A DNA stretch of 64,000 nt, taken from positions 19,088 through 83,087 of IMG/VR virus record IMGVR_UViG_3300019360_000007. One strand, written 5' to 3'. Origin of the DNA: a virus. The notes below the pieces were generated by a model, which made no database searches, had not been told where the DNA came from, and was given only the letters and a program-made list of their open reading frames with translations. Positions 1-9,548 of the stretch are shown piece after piece. How positions within the stretch are numbered: the stretch's first letter is position 1; every line of letters starts with the position of its first letter. The position numbers were made by a program, and so were the translations under genes.

Positions 1-1024
1 CGAAACCCCGGTACGAGTAGAAGATCCTCTGCCCGGCGAAGGTGTCCACGAAGGCCGGGTTCCACACGAGCTGTCCGCTGGCCTGGCCCACGATGCCGGC
101 GAGCGTGGGGTCGGTCGAGAAGTCGAACTCCTCTGCCTCGTCGTCCGTGACGACCTTGATGCCGCCGAACCCGGACACGCCGACAGGCTGTGCCACGGGA
201 ATCGAGGAAGCGTCCGGTCGCGTGCCGATCCTGACCATCGAGTAGGAATCGGGCGCGGAGCTGTCTCCCGGCAGGAAGTCGCCGAGGATCACGTGCGACG
301 GAGCCGGTGCCAGAACGTAACTCCCGTCGACGAGGAGCACGCCGAGATCTCGCGGAGGAGTGCCTCGCAGGGGGCGCCATCGCTGGACCCTCCCGTCCCA
401 CTTGAAGCGGTTCTCGTAGCGGTCGTTCCGAGACCACCAGAATGCCGGGGGCGAGATGGTGTAGTCCGTGTCCGTCGCTCGATCTCCGCGCTGGCTGGAC
501 ACTCCTCCCCCGAGCGTCGCGAGCGTCACCGGATCCGTGATCGTGAACACCCCGCTGACGGGATCGAAGTCGCCGTGCCCGACGAGCTGGACCTCCTCTC
601 CGGTGTCGCCTCGGCGCACCACGAGACTGACGACGCTCACGATGGTCCGGTTGGCGTCGTCGATGATGATGGAGGAGTTAGAACCTGACGCGCCGAACGG
701 ATTGTCCGCGACCAGGACCACCAGATCTCCCTGCGGGAAGGAGACCGTCGCGTCGCTCACGACGAACTCGCCCGCGTCGCGCAGGTCGGCCGTGTTGGCG
801 GCCCAGACCAGGTACTCCGTCTGCCCGTCGTCCGGGCGCAGGAGCACGGCCGCGCGGTACTGGTCGGCGGACAGCTCGACGAGGTCGGGGGACGGCAGGA
901 CGTAGTCCCCCGAGAGGGGTTTGAAGTCGCGGTCGACACCGTTCGACGCCTCGTCGGTCGTCGTGGCGTTCGCCGGCGCCGTGCGAGGCGCCCTGAGCAC
1001 GAATCCTGTGAAGTCGAATCCCAT
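1..1024 (-). CDS. Virion-type protein, 3' end cut by window edge
   Basis: An uninterrupted frame runs from an ATG at 1024 to the left edge, at least 341 codons. The protein starts MGFDFTGFVLRAPRT and is rich in D, V, S and short beta-type stretches, with a motif-like end reading GQRIFYSYRGF. I do not recognise the family. It follows the baseplate spike and small protein genes in the same direction, 25 bases after the preceding stop, so a baseplate, wedge or receptor-binding role is likely but is inferred from position only. The start has only a weak GAG upstream. The true length is unknown. Confidence 0.7.
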   Translation of the reverse strand, partial: MGFDFTGFVLRAPRTAPANATTTDEASNGVDRDFKPLSGDYVLPSPDLVELSADQYRAAVLLRPDDGQTEYLVWAANTADLRDAGEFVVSDATVSFPQGDLVVLVADNPFGASGSNSSIIIDDANRTIVSVVSLVVRRGDTGEEVQLVGHGDFDPVSGVFTITDPVTLATLGGGVSSQRGDRATDTDYTISPPAFWWSRNDRYENRFKWDGRVQRWRPLRGTPPRDLGVLLVDGSYVLAPAPSHVILGDFLPGDSSAPDSYSMVRIGTRPDASSIPVAQPVGVSGFGGIKVVTDDEAEEFDFSTDPTLAGIVGQASGQLVWNPAFVDTFAGQRIFYSYRGF

Positions 1025-1049
1025 CGGTGCAGCTCAAAGTGGGGGCGGC

Positions 1050-1634
1050 TCAAAATACCAAGCTGATGCTCGTCCCCGTCGCGGGGACGGGCGACGGCGA
1101 CCCGGTCACTCCCCCGAACCCGAAACCCGTCTGGACCATGTCGGCGATGCCGATCCCGAGACCCTGAGCGACCCTGGGAGCCATCTGCCCATTGACGCCG
1201 GATGCCTGGAGATTCGCGAGGAGGATCCCGATGAGCGTCGCCGAGTTGGACAGGCTGATCTTCGACACGTCTCCGCCCACGCCCACGCCCGCCGAGATGC
1301 CGCTGTACTGCGCGGCGGAGTTGAGGACCGTGGCCAGCCCGGACCCTACCGCCGTGCCGAGCCCGGCCGCGGACTGTCCGTTGATTCCCGCCTGCTGGAG
1401 GCCGGCGATCACGAGCGCAGTCCCCCCCGCGAAGAACAGCTTGCCGTTCACGGAGCCGGCCCCGGCCACGCCGACCGTCGATCCCTTCACGAGCACGTTG
1501 GTGGGGAGAGGGATCCAGCTCGGGACGGACTTGCCCACCGCGGACGCGATGCGCGGGAGGTCCTGAGACCCCGGGAACACGGCCTGTCCGGCAGTGATGA
1601 TGGCCGACGTGATGGCCGCGCTCACGAGGGCCAT
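1050..1634 (-). CDS. Gly/Ala-rich baseplate-region protein
   Basis: A 194-residue protein starting MALVSAAITSAIITAG. The ATG at 1634 overlaps the stop of the upstream spike gene (ATGA), which fixes the start and implies translational coupling. It is rich in Gly, Ala, Ser and Val, with repeated short hydrophobic segments (AGLQQAGINGQ, LANLQASGVNGQ) that look like an internal repeat, and it ends in a small Pro/Ser/Thr-rich tail. There is no enzyme motif. Its position directly after the spike suggests a small baseplate component or a protein that packs against the spike. Function is not recognised. Confidence 0.75.
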   Translation of the reverse strand: MALVSAAITSAIITAGQAVFPGSQDLPRIASAVGKSVPSWIPLPTNVLVKGSTVGVAGAGSVNGKLFFAGGTALVIAGLQQAGINGQSAAGLGTAVGSGLATVLNSAAQYSGISAGVGVGGDVSKISLSNSATLIGILLANLQASGVNGQMAPRVAQGLGIGIADMVQTGFGFGGVTGSPSPVPATGTSISLVF

Positions 1635-4060
1635 CAGATCGGCACCCCCAGCCGGTGACCCTGGCTGCCCATGCCGAAGAAGGACAGGGGAAGGTTGGTG
1701 AGGGGATCCCGGTCGGCGCTGCTCACGATGGCTCCGACGTTGCCGTTGCCTCCGAGCGTCGTCACGGTGCCCGACAGCTTGGTGAACCCGTTCGACTTGA
1801 GGGTGAGGGACGCCAGCGCCTGGACCGTCGTGGCGAGGGTCGTCTGGACCAGTAGCGTGCCTGTGGGGACGGTCACCCGGACCCCGGAGCTGGTGTCGAC
1901 GGTGATCTGGTTGACCCCCGCTCGCGCGGTGAACGTCCCCACGCCGGTGCGCCACGTGATGTTGCCGACGAGGACCGTCGTGGTGTGGTCGCCGAGGTCG
2001 ATCCTCTCGACACGGTCCCCGAAGAGCATCGTGTACTCGTCGGTCTTGCCTCCCGCATGGCCCGTCAGAGGCGTCCCGATGAACTTGGTCTCGCGCAGCG
2101 GAGCGTTGCTCGGGAGGAAGCTCTTGGGACCTGAGTAGAGGTTGGTCTCGCGGCCGAGGACAGACTTGTCCACAGTGTTCGACTGGAGGAGGAGCTTGTC
2201 CGTGAGTACATTAGTGCTCTGCTTCGATGTGATGAGCACCTCGTTCGTGTCCGTGATCTGGACCGCGTTGGCGCCTGAGATCTTGGCGATGCGGGCGGCC
2301 GTCACGTGGACGTTTCCGTTCGGGCTCTCGACCGCGACGGCGGGGAGCGTGCTCTCCTGGAGAGCGTCGGTCCCCGTCCTCGCGGAGAAGCTGCCCCGCG
2401 TGGTCGGGGCGTTCCCGCGGATCAGGACTGCCCCCGTCTCCGTGCCCACCGTCAGCGCGAAGTTGTCCGTGGGATCTCCGTTGCGGAGGTTGAAGACCAG
2501 GTTGGGCGCGTTGATGACGACGGGACCGTTCGCGTCGAGCCTCATGCCGCCGTTAAGGGCCATCTCCAGGGAGTCTCGGTCCTGGGGTCCGCTGAGGAAC
2601 GCCTTGAAGCGTCCATCCTTCGTGGCGCTGACGAATGCCGGGGGAACGCGCGACGGATCGTCGACGGGAGGGGTGATCTGGAACAGCGAGGCGGCGTGGT
2701 CTCCGATGGGAGACCCGATGCCCGATTCCAGGCGAGGATCGATGCGCGTGCCGTCGAAGATCCTCGGGGCGAGCGGAAGACCGTAGAGCAGCCGACCACG
2801 TGTCGTGTACGGATCGTTGCCCACAACGGATCCGAGGACCCAGAGGAGAAATGGGCCTCCAGCGGCCACGGACGTGTCCTGGACAGCGTCGGCGGGCAGA
2901 CGGTCGGCATCGAGTCCGTCCATCTGCTCCGTGACCGGCAATCTCCCATCCCACGTGTGGTCCATCTCGATCCTGTACTCGGTCAGCGTCTCCGACTCTC
3001 CCTGTTCCTCGGCGATGGCTGCATTGGCAGGGATGGACGTGTTCTCAGGATTCGGGTCGAGGGAGACGCGATACAGCGGCTTGCCGCCATACTCGGCATC
3101 TGACGTGACTCGACTCGGGTCCAGGGCGTATCCGTCGGTACCGATGTAGAAACCGCGAGAGAGGAACGAGTACGGGTCGATGTTGTCCTGCAGGAAGACC
3201 CCGCTGTCCGGGAACGGCAGGCTTGAGTCAGAGCGGAAGAAGACAGCGTGTGGGGTCAAGACGTTCTGTGCCGTCGAGCTCGCGCCCAGGGTGGCGGGAG
3301 GGAGAGGATTGCCGGACTCGTCCTGTTGGACACCCGCCGTCCAGTCGACCCCGTCGCTGAACATGCGCGCGGGGAGGAACGTGGCGTCTCGCTGGACCAT
3401 GCCGGCGTAGATCCGGGCGCCTCCGATGGCGTGGAACTGTTGGAGAGACCTGAACAGGATCGCCTGATCCTGGTCTCGGAGCCGCACCTCGTTCGCCCTG
3501 CGGCTGGCGATGAGGACGCCCTCGTCGAGGACCACGTCCGAGCCCTGACTCGACGACAGCACGACATTGCCTGGCAGCATGGGGACGGTCTTGAAGCGTC
3601 GACGACCGTAGATGCCCTCGAAGTGGGCCTGCTTCTTCGGATTCAGGTCGGTCTCGGATGGCAGGAAGCTCTGTACGGGAAGCCATTCGATGCCGGCCTC
3701 CACGCCGATGGGCAGCCATGCCAAGATGACCGGGAACTTGCTCTCCGCCGCAAGCCACCCGACGACGCAGACGTCACCTGGCTCCGGCAAGGCCCCCATG
3801 AAGTGGCGTGCTCCCGCGGCCGCGGCCGTCACCGGAATCGGGACCCACTCGAAGATGTCCGACTCGCCAGTCATAACTTGGAGAACGGCCTCCTGACGGG
3901 CATAGTCGACCCGCACCACCCGAGCGATCGAGAGGCCGTACGCGGCCGGCCCTGTGCTGAGGTCCTTCGACTTGACTCTATGCTCAGGAGAGACGTCGAA
4001 GGAGATCTGCGCGGACGGGACGGGACGGTCGACGTCCATCGTTGAAGGAGGTCTCGGCAT
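1634..4060 (-). CDS. Putative baseplate spike protein (OB-fold, gp5/gpV-like)
   Basis: 808 residues. Residues about 45-115 read as an OB-fold like the N-terminal domain of contractile-tail spikes: a charged beta strand, VPIPVTAAAAGARHFMG, then PEPGDVCVVGWLAAESKFPVILAW, which resembles the 'PxxGDxVLVxFxxGdpxxPvVxG' pattern of gp5/VgrG/gpV proteins. The remaining ~600 residues are beta-rich (many D/N/T/G turns, VVLDEGVLIASRR, TVTTLGGNGNVG), as expected for a trimeric stalk. It lies 3 bases downstream of the hub gene, the usual hub-spike order. The spike would sit at the tip of the tail tube and pierce the envelope. The OB call rests on pattern recognition only. Confidence 0.6.
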   Translation of the reverse strand: MPRPPSTMDVDRPVPSAQISFDVSPEHRVKSKDLSTGPAAYGLSIARVVRVDYARQEAVLQVMTGESDIFEWVPIPVTAAAAGARHFMGALPEPGDVCVVGWLAAESKFPVILAWLPIGVEAGIEWLPVQSFLPSETDLNPKKQAHFEGIYGRRRFKTVPMLPGNVVLSSSQGSDVVLDEGVLIASRRANEVRLRDQDQAILFRSLQQFHAIGGARIYAGMVQRDATFLPARMFSDGVDWTAGVQQDESGNPLPPATLGASSTAQNVLTPHAVFFRSDSSLPFPDSGVFLQDNIDPYSFLSRGFYIGTDGYALDPSRVTSDAEYGGKPLYRVSLDPNPENTSIPANAAIAEEQGESETLTEYRIEMDHTWDGRLPVTEQMDGLDADRLPADAVQDTSVAAGGPFLLWVLGSVVGNDPYTTRGRLLYGLPLAPRIFDGTRIDPRLESGIGSPIGDHAASLFQITPPVDDPSRVPPAFVSATKDGRFKAFLSGPQDRDSLEMALNGGMRLDANGPVVINAPNLVFNLRNGDPTDNFALTVGTETGAVLIRGNAPTTRGSFSARTGTDALQESTLPAVAVESPNGNVHVTAARIAKISGANAVQITDTNEVLITSKQSTNVLTDKLLLQSNTVDKSVLGRETNLYSGPKSFLPSNAPLRETKFIGTPLTGHAGGKTDEYTMLFGDRVERIDLGDHTTTVLVGNITWRTGVGTFTARAGVNQITVDTSSGVRVTVPTGTLLVQTTLATTVQALASLTLKSNGFTKLSGTVTTLGGNGNVGAIVSSADRDPLTNLPLSFFGMGSQGHRLGVPI

Positions 4061-4063
4061 CGG

Positions 4064-7000
4064 TCAGCTTCCCTCCGGCGGAGTCGCCGCCGGACCGGCA
4101 TTGTTGTTGTTGAACGCCTTTGCGTCCGGCGACGCGCCGTCGAGCACCTCGCCGCGATATCGTCGCTGCTGCAGGGCATGCTGCGAGGTCCTCTTGATGA
4201 TCTCCTCGCTGTGGAATGCCTCCGCCTTCTGCCCGCCCTGGTCGATGTCCTCGACGGCCACGAAATGCTCGCGCCCGTACGCGGCGAGGACCACATCGGC
4301 GAGTGACCCGCGACAGACGCAGGAGTCTCCGGCCCTCGCCGCGAGGTGGGCCGTGAGGTCGGCCAGCTTGTAGGCGGCGTTGGAAATCGTTGTCTGGAAG
4401 ACCGGGCTCTTGCCGTAGTTGGCGGCGAATCCGATGAAGTTGCGCACGAACTGCGTGTCCGAGATGTCGAAGGACTCCTGGTCGACGAGGTTGGGATCGT
4501 CTCCGTTCGCTGCGAGCATTTCCCTCAGAACATCCCGTCCAGTTGGAGTCGTCCCGAGAGCCGAGACAGTCAGGGCGAGGTTCTCTGCCGACTCCTCCAG
4601 ATCGGCCCGTTCCCGATCATCGGCGACGGCTCGATCCACGACTCTGGACGCGTCTATCGTCGCTTCCCCTCCTTCCTGGCCGAGATTCTGGGACAACGGG
4701 GTCTCCCGCTCCCCCAGAAACTTGGCGAGGAAATCAGACACCGCATTCCTGACCCCCGACAGGAGGTTGGCTCCTGGGCTGGTGCGGCCCTCCGTCGCCA
4801 GGGTGAACTCGCGGAGGAACTCCTCGGCGGTCTGCGCCGTCACGTTCCGGAACGGATCCTGGCCGCTGTGAATATACGCAAAGGTTCCTCCGGGCTCCAC
4901 AGACAGGCCGCGTCCGTAACGGAACGCGCCATAGTGCTGGTAGCCCTTCTCGTCCGAGACAGGGAACACAGGGCTGTGTAGAGGGAGATCCTTCTTGCCC
5001 TCCTTGACAGCCTTGTCCTCGGTGAAGAAGGACACCACCGCAGCGATGGCGTCGTCCAGACCAAAGGTCTTGGAGAGTATTTCGTTGAAGTCTCCGCGGA
5101 TCTCTGACAGGCGCATGTCCTTGCCCGTGGCCGGATCCAGTGCCGCGGCCACCACCTCGTCGAACTTCTGCTCGATTACCCTGGCAATGCCGACGGCGAA
5201 GTTGGCGGCGAGCGCTTCCACGGCCCGCGTCCACGCACGTCCGTCGTCTTTCTGCGCCCCGAAAGGCTTGTAGCCAGGGAGCATGGCGACGTCGGAGATC
5301 CTGAGATCCGGGATCTCGATAAGATCGGGAGCATCCCCCAGCTGCTGCGAGATCACCTGGACCGCGCTTGCCGGTACCTGATCGGGCGAGAGAGGGGCAA
5401 TGATGTCCTCGAGAGGAGGGAGTTCCACGAGCGTCAAGCCCACGAGATCGCCGTTGTCGTAGATGGGCAGGTCCACAGTCCCCACGTCCAGCCCGATCTG
5501 CTCGTACACGGGCCCGAAGACCTCCTGGACCGTCTTCGACGGATCGTCGAGGTCCTGCGCGGCATCGAGGAACATCTGGGTGATCTGCTTGGATACTCCC
5601 TGTCCGTTGAACGTGATGGATCCCGCGGTCTGCGAGGTCCCTACCACCTCCGTGAACTTGCTCCCCTCGTGGCGCATGAACGATATCGTATGAATCTGGT
5701 CAGTCGTGAGGACCCGCGGTGTACGCTGGGGCCCCTGGGCGATGTTGAGCCCTACACGGCACTTCCCCACGCCGATCTCCGCCTCCGGGTATCTTAGGTT
5801 CTGGTTCGGACGCGTCACCTCCGACTTGAACTGGACTACGAGACGATCCGTCGGCGTGAAGGCGGGTCGCGTGGTCACACTGGGCGGGTTCTCCAGCTCG
5901 GGGGCTTCCTGCGCAGGCTGCTCGGGAGAATTGGCGTTCGATGCGACCGTGGTAGGAGGAGGACTGTCGGAAAGCGTGATCCTCCCGGGAGAAGGGATCA
6001 GGGGGATGTCCTCCCTCTCGCCCTTCTTTCCGCGCTTCGTTCGGGCTCCGAATCTGGTCACCCAATTGTTGGCCTCCGCCGAGGGTTCCGCCCAGAAGCT
6101 CCTCGTATCAGGAAACGGTGCTTTCGGCTCGTCCACGGCTCCTGTGTCCGGGTCGAGCCCCAGGCGCTTGAAGAACTTCTTGCGCTCCTTGGGATTTTTC
6201 GGCGGGTTGAGCTGACCGTTCAGATACTGCTCTCGCTTGTCCTGGTTTCGCTGCTGGATCTCGGCCGCAGTAGCATCGTCTCGCCGATCCATGTGCATGA
6301 ATGTGGAGGGAGGTCCCTTCCCCCCCTTAGGACGTATGGAATAGAATCCCATCCCGGAGATCAAGCCCTCGTTGAAGCCCCTCGCCACTTCCTCTCGAAT
6401 GGCATTGACGGCCACGTCGTATGGACCAGGGGAGATTCCGTTGTCCTTGGCCGTGGCGAACGTCTGGTTGGCGAACAGGACGTCGATGGCCACGCCCGCC
6501 GAGTGGTACGCCTCGGAATCCGAGGGCTCAAACTCGGGGCGGAATCCAGAGAACAGCTGTGGATTCGCGAAGATCAGGCCGTTAGAACTCGCCACTGCTT
6601 CCTGGTAGTCGCTTCGAGCCAATATCCTGTTCACGACTTCATTAACAGCGGCGGTGATGTCCAGGAGACGCTGCGCGTGCGTGGCATCCATGTTCCTCGA
6701 CGCCGCTTCCCCCCTAGTCTTCGTCTGTCCCAGCAGTTTGTCGAACTCGGCCGGCATGTCTAGCCACCCATCGATCCCGGGCAGAGTAGGGACGAGTTCT
6801 CGCAGCTGGGTAAACAGGTCTGCTCCGATGCCCACGATGTTGCCCGTCAGCACATTGGAGAGAGCGCTGGCCGCCCTCCGTACCGTCGACCTGGTCCTGG
6901 CCTTAGCCCGATCTCCGTCGTCGAACACGATGATGGGTGCGCCCTGCATATCCGGGTCGGGGTGCGAGCACGAGTAGTACCTGTACTGCCCGTTGACGGA

Positions 7001-9544
7001 CCCGCACAGATACTGGCCTTTGAGATGGCTGAGAGTCTCGAAGTAAGCGAGAGTGACTTCCCCGCCGTGGATACCGTCGACCTTTCTCTTGATGGGGTCG
7101 TTGCGATTGGGCTGGAGAGCCTCGAAGACGAGAGCGAGTTTCTGGATGCTGCCGTTCTCTCCCAGAATGCTGTTGAACTTCTGTCTCTCGCTCTCCAGCT
7201 CTCCCTCAAGCACACCGAGCTGGTCGCGGAGCGGATCTCGCTGGGATGCTCCCGCGGCGACCGCCCTCGTCTTCGACGTCTCCTGCAGTCCTAGTCTTCT
7301 CGCCAAATCGGCAGCGTTGGCGAATCCGCTGGCGATGGCCGCTTGCCGCTCGACCTTGTCGATCTCGGCCTCCGTCCCCCTGAGCGGCCCGAGAGCTTCA
7401 CCCAGCTCCCGGAAACTCCGCTTCAGGTCCTCGATGTCGAACACGAAGGACTGCTGTGGATTCTGGCTGTAAGTGAGCCGAAACTTCGTGATGTCCCTGG
7501 GGTCCGTCGTGACGGCTCCTTCCTCGTTGAGCGGCTCGAAGGCCCTGACATTGTCGAAGTCTCTCTTGAGGAGTCCCCAGAGGACGTCGGCGTCTCCCTC
7601 GACGGCATTGAAGTAATCGAGGCCGACTCCGACCACGGTGTAGTTGGGGTTGAGCTGTTGGGGATCAATAGCCATCACGACGTTGGGAAAGCCCACGATC
7701 CTGGGGACGAAGATCGGCTTGTCCGTGTTGCCGGGCATCACGCTCTGGAACACCTCCAGGGGGCGTGGCGGCAGATCGGGCCGGTTCAGCTTGATCTGCC
7801 AGATGGCACTCTTGCCCTCGGCCGGTGCCTCCAGCACGCCGGGGGCGTGGAACTTGGCCCTGCGGCAGGTCAAAACCAGATTCGTCGTGCATTGGCCGCC
7901 GAACGCGAACTGATGGCTGATCTGCGAGATGTAGTAGTAGCAGTCGATGAACGGGATGTAGACAGGGTAGCCTGGTCGAAGTTCGGGACGGATCGGAATC
8001 GTGGCGCTCGCGCTGTACGTGTCCACGTTCGCGAGATCGAGTCGCGAGACGGCCATCCAGAAGAGAACCTTGGGATCCGTCTGATACGTGACGTCGAGGG
8101 AGGCCGCAGGGCGCCAGCCGAATTGCGCGACCAGCTTGTAGTCGACATACATGCCCCTCTTGAGCAGCTCTGCTCCCTCCGCGAGGCCGGTAAATCCGCC
8201 AATCCACACGCCCTTGACGATGGCGTAGGTTGCCTCAGGTTCCTTCTCGACGACCGAGATGTTGATGATGTCCTCGTCCTGGAGTCGGTAGTACCTGTTC
8301 GTCGACGTGTCCAGGTTGTAGAACGGAGGCTTGAACACGAGGTCGCCGTCGACGTCCTGGTAGAACTCGTAACCGGTCACGTCACACACGGCAGTGGCGA
8401 GGTCCATCTTGGTCTGGTACGTCGATTGCCATTCGTTCACTGCTCCAACCTCGGAGATCGCCTGTGAGAAGGCGAACATGTCCAGGACAGACAAGTCGAC
8501 CAGCTCTCCATCCTGCCGAATCACCGGCGAGTAAACGAGGTCAGAGCCGAGGTTGGCGAGACCCAGGGACTTGGCCACGGACCATCGCGCAGAGAACGGA
8601 TCTTTCTCTCGACGCTGGGCAGACGGATCGCTGAACGTGGAGCTGGTCAGGAGACCCTGGATGTCACTCACGTCATGCTTCGCCAACCAAGCCTGCTGCG
8701 TGGCGTTGAACAATCGACCGTTGACCCCGAACATGCGCAGGTTCTGGATACGTGTCTTGAACCTCTGTTCCCAGTAGAGGACAGCCATGTCGTAGATCTG
8801 GCGTCCCGCGGGACCCGTCGATTCCGCGACGCTTGTCAGGTTCGATTCCTGATCTAGGGCGAATTCCACGCCCGCCGCAGCCCCGGCCACGTCCCTGTAG
8901 AGGGTATAGATGATGGCGAACGGGTGCATGGAGTTGAAGACGTTCCCGACCAGGGTCGTCCGCGCCGGGTCGTTCGTCGGTCTCTCGCCGAGCTGCGCGG
9001 CCGAGGTGGCTACGTTCTGGAAACGCCAGAAGTGCAAGAGAGACGCACACTGCAGGGAACCGTGGTAGAATCCGTCCGAGTACTCGTAGGTAACCTGCGT
9101 CACTACTCCGTGGAAAACTGGGTAATACGGGTAGGAGGCATACTTGGAGAGGTCAAGACGGTCATTGGCCGTCGGGTTGGGGAATGAGATGTCGGGGCTG
9201 GCGAGGTGGGAAAACATCCCGCGCACGGGAAAGTAACCACGCATGAAGATGTGGACTTCAAGACCTGGGCGCAGGATGTTGTAGCCGTCGACGAAGACCT
9301 GCTGACCCTGCACGCGGGGCAGAGTCAGGTTAATGTTCGCCGAGTGCGACCCGGGCTGTGTGCCCGTCTCGACGTTGAGAGAGGTCACGAAATGCTGGAT
9401 GTCGACGCGTCCTCGACATCGGGGACAACCGGGGATGGACGTGTCGCCGTTGATGAACACCAGGGCGTCGGGTGTGTACTTGACGACCGCGCGGTTGTTG
9501 AGGCGCCACGTGCCCGCGTAGGGTCTGTTCTCGATGCCGGCCAT
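4064..9544 (-). CDS. Giant baseplate hub with embedded M15-type peptidase
   Basis: 1826 residues, far longer than ordinary hubs (about 350-450). The first ~560 residues look like a gp27/gpD-type hub, with strands such as INLTLPRVQGQQVFVDGYN and a paired domain ending near GQCTTNLVLTCRRAKF. A coiled-coil-rich middle follows. Around residues 970-1100 is a peptidase M15/VanY-like signature: SEAYHSAGVAIDV near 1010, then GMGFYSIRP and FMHMDRR near 1083, giving the H..D and HxD zinc ligands of D,D-peptidases. The C-terminal ~600 residues are unassigned and end in a Pro/Asn-rich tail. The fusion suggests a cell-wall-cutting activity carried on the tail tip. Neighbours are the spike and the two DPF/NPF-tailed tail proteins. 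Confidence 0.75.
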   Translation of the reverse strand: MAGIENRPYAGTWRLNNRAVVKYTPDALVFINGDTSIPGCPRCRGRVDIQHFVTSLNVETGTQPGSHSANINLTLPRVQGQQVFVDGYNILRPGLEVHIFMRGYFPVRGMFSHLASPDISFPNPTANDRLDLSKYASYPYYPVFHGVVTQVTYEYSDGFYHGSLQCASLLHFWRFQNVATSAAQLGERPTNDPARTTLVGNVFNSMHPFAIIYTLYRDVAGAAAGVEFALDQESNLTSVAESTGPAGRQIYDMAVLYWEQRFKTRIQNLRMFGVNGRLFNATQQAWLAKHDVSDIQGLLTSSTFSDPSAQRREKDPFSARWSVAKSLGLANLGSDLVYSPVIRQDGELVDLSVLDMFAFSQAISEVGAVNEWQSTYQTKMDLATAVCDVTGYEFYQDVDGDLVFKPPFYNLDTSTNRYYRLQDEDIINISVVEKEPEATYAIVKGVWIGGFTGLAEGAELLKRGMYVDYKLVAQFGWRPAASLDVTYQTDPKVLFWMAVSRLDLANVDTYSASATIPIRPELRPGYPVYIPFIDCYYYISQISHQFAFGGQCTTNLVLTCRRAKFHAPGVLEAPAEGKSAIWQIKLNRPDLPPRPLEVFQSVMPGNTDKPIFVPRIVGFPNVVMAIDPQQLNPNYTVVGVGLDYFNAVEGDADVLWGLLKRDFDNVRAFEPLNEEGAVTTDPRDITKFRLTYSQNPQQSFVFDIEDLKRSFRELGEALGPLRGTEAEIDKVERQAAIASGFANAADLARRLGLQETSKTRAVAAGASQRDPLRDQLGVLEGELESERQKFNSILGENGSIQKLALVFEALQPNRNDPIKRKVDGIHGGEVTLAYFETLSHLKGQYLCGSVNGQYRYYSCSHPDPDMQGAPIIVFDDGDRAKARTRSTVRRAASALSNVLTGNIVGIGADLFTQLRELVPTLPGIDGWLDMPAEFDKLLGQTKTRGEAASRNMDATHAQRLLDITAAVNEVVNRILARSDYQEAVASSNGLIFANPQLFSGFRPEFEPSDSEAYHSAGVAIDVLFANQTFATAKDNGISPGPYDVAVNAIREEVARGFNEGLISGMGFYSIRPKGGKGPPSTFMHMDRRDDATAAEIQQRNQDKREQYLNGQLNPPKNPKERKKFFKRLGLDPDTGAVDEPKAPFPDTRSFWAEPSAEANNWVTRFGARTKRGKKGEREDIPLIPSPGRITLSDSPPPTTVASNANSPEQPAQEAPELENPPSVTTRPAFTPTDRLVVQFKSEVTRPNQNLRYPEAEIGVGKCRVGLNIAQGPQRTPRVLTTDQIHTISFMRHEGSKFTEVVGTSQTAGSITFNGQGVSKQITQMFLDAAQDLDDPSKTVQEVFGPVYEQIGLDVGTVDLPIYDNGDLVGLTLVELPPLEDIIAPLSPDQVPASAVQVISQQLGDAPDLIEIPDLRISDVAMLPGYKPFGAQKDDGRAWTRAVEALAANFAVGIARVIEQKFDEVVAAALDPATGKDMRLSEIRGDFNEILSKTFGLDDAIAAVVSFFTEDKAVKEGKKDLPLHSPVFPVSDEKGYQHYGAFRYGRGLSVEPGGTFAYIHSGQDPFRNVTAQTAEEFLREFTLATEGRTSPGANLLSGVRNAVSDFLAKFLGERETPLSQNLGQEGGEATIDASRVVDRAVADDRERADLEESAENLALTVSALGTTPTGRDVLREMLAANGDDPNLVDQESFDISDTQFVRNFIGFAANYGKSPVFQTTISNAAYKLADLTAHLAARAGDSCVCRGSLADVVLAAYGREHFVAVEDIDQGGQKAEAFHSEEIIKRTSQHALQQRRYRGEVLDGASPDAKAFNNNNAGPAATPPEGS

Positions 9545-9548
9545 CGTC

